NCBI GenBank assembly: GCA_900770645.1
Contig: CAAGKY010000021.1
Span: 1 to 5,694 of the forward strand
Source of the DNA: Bacilli bacterium
Lineage (GTDB): Bacteria; Bacillota_I; Bacilli_A; ML615J-28; CAG-313
DNA length: 5,694 bases
Direction of reading: 5' to 3'
Part shown: piece by piece, positions 5,587 through 5,694 of the stretch
How positions within the stretch are numbered: the first letter of the stretch is position 1
Layout: every line of letters starts with the position of its first letter
The notes under the pieces: generated by a model
Told to the model about the DNA's origin: nothing
Database searches by the model: none
What the model saw: the letters and a program-made list of their open reading frames with translations, nothing else
Translations under genes and position numbers: made by a program

Positions 5587-5615
5587 ATTATACTTTATCA
5601 CTTTAGTTTGGTAAA
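5587..5615 (-). promoter_or_regulatory. Sigma-A-type promoter of the transporter operon
   Basis: On the minus strand a perfect TATAAT (5587-5592) lies 17 bp from TTTACC (5610-5615; 4 of 6 matches to TTGACA). The predicted start is near 5580, giving a leader of about 26 nt that holds little beyond the ribosome site, so no riboswitch or T-box fits here. The promoter lies between the upstream terminator and the binding-protein gene, as expected for the head of an operon. Confidence 0.75.
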
Positions 5616-5618
5616 GTA
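5591..5618. promoter_or_regulatory. Inverted repeat overlapping the operon promoter (candidate operator)
   Basis: TACTTTA (5591-5597) and TAAAGTA (5612-5618) are perfect 7-bp inverted arms, centred 21 bp apart, i.e. about two helical turns. An additional CTTTA copy lies at 5601-5605. The element covers the spacer and touches both the -10 and -35, a classic position for a repressor. The arms are AT-rich, and with short arms chance occurrence is possible in this background. The YerC-like protein encoded downstream is the only regulator in the window and is a candidate binder by inference. Confidence 0.4.
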
Positions 5619-5640
5619 ATATGATAATTTTTTTTAAAAT

Positions 5641-5673
5641 AAAAAGGTATTTCTTAATTAAGAAATACCTTTT
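5641..5673 (-). terminator. Intrinsic terminator of the upstream minus-strand unit
   Basis: Positions 5642-5673 are a perfect 32-bp palindrome (arms AAAAGGTATTTCTT and AAGAAATACCTTTT around AATT). On the minus strand the stem is followed by TTTTTATTTT, a good U tract; on the plus strand by only TTTT. It therefore most likely ends transcription of a minus-strand gene lying beyond the right edge and insulates the transporter promoter. The remaining bases 5674-5694 are too few to identify that gene. Confidence 0.8.
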
Positions 5674-5694
5674 GAACTTTCTACAATAAAATTA

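Noticed and set aside
1..5694. Mycoplasma-type code (TGA as Trp)
   Set aside because: No reading frame needs TGA as sense, and inspected tryptophans are TGG, so the standard bacterial code explains everything.
5674..5694. Tail of an upstream minus-strand gene
   Set aside because: One frame would end at a TAA inside the palindrome, but 21 bases cannot support a gene call.
1..5694. tRNA, rRNA, CRISPR array, insertion sequence or prophage features
   Set aside because: No cloverleaf, repeat-spacer pattern, transposase or terminal repeats were seen on either strand.

Overview
The window is very AT-rich, with compact, closely spaced genes all on the minus strand, strong AGGAG/AGGTGAT-type ribosome binding sites and short lipoprotein signal peptides. 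Every complete gene ends in TAA or TAG, tryptophan is encoded by TGG where I checked, and no reading frame needs TGA as a sense codon. This suggests a low-GC Bacillota (Bacilli/Erysipelotrichia/RF39/Acholeplasma-like) using the standard bacterial code. The lineage is inferred from composition and gene families only.

Reading in the direction of transcription, from right to left: a 32-bp perfect palindrome with a U-rich tail (5642-5673) ends an unseen upstream minus-strand unit. A good sigma-A-type promoter (5587-5615), overlapped by an inverted repeat, then drives a tightly packed cluster. It encodes a polar amino-acid ABC importer: a lipoprotein binding protein (4727-5554), a permease (4073-4723) and an ATPase (3318-4070). 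Next comes a TrpR-superfamily YerC-like regulator (3022-3309). Intergenic gaps are 2-8 bp, and each downstream ribosome site lies inside the 3' end of the gene before it. After a weak AT-rich hairpin, a MATE-family multidrug/metabolite exporter (1606-2982) and a serpin-family lipoprotein (265-1572) follow with no evident promoter of their own. A strong terminator (222-252) closes the unit. The far left holds the first 53 codons of an M3-family oligoendopeptidase, starting at TTG, behind its own extended -10 promoter.

The outstanding observation is that the ABC binding protein is circularly permuted. After the signal peptide and lipobox cysteine, the mature protein begins in the middle of the second lobe of a family-3 solute-binding protein and runs to the normal C-terminus. 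It then passes through a linker, restarts at the normal N-terminus, and stops exactly where the first segment began. Both halves are complete and complementary, and the gene has normal expression signals and sits in front of a normal permease and ATPase, so it looks like a functional rearranged receptor rather than a broken gene. Other oddities are a missing ligand-binding arginine in the same protein, an extra charged helix-like insertion in the ATPase, and a serpin with an atypical hinge and a long Gly/Pro/Ser/Thr-rich reactive loop.
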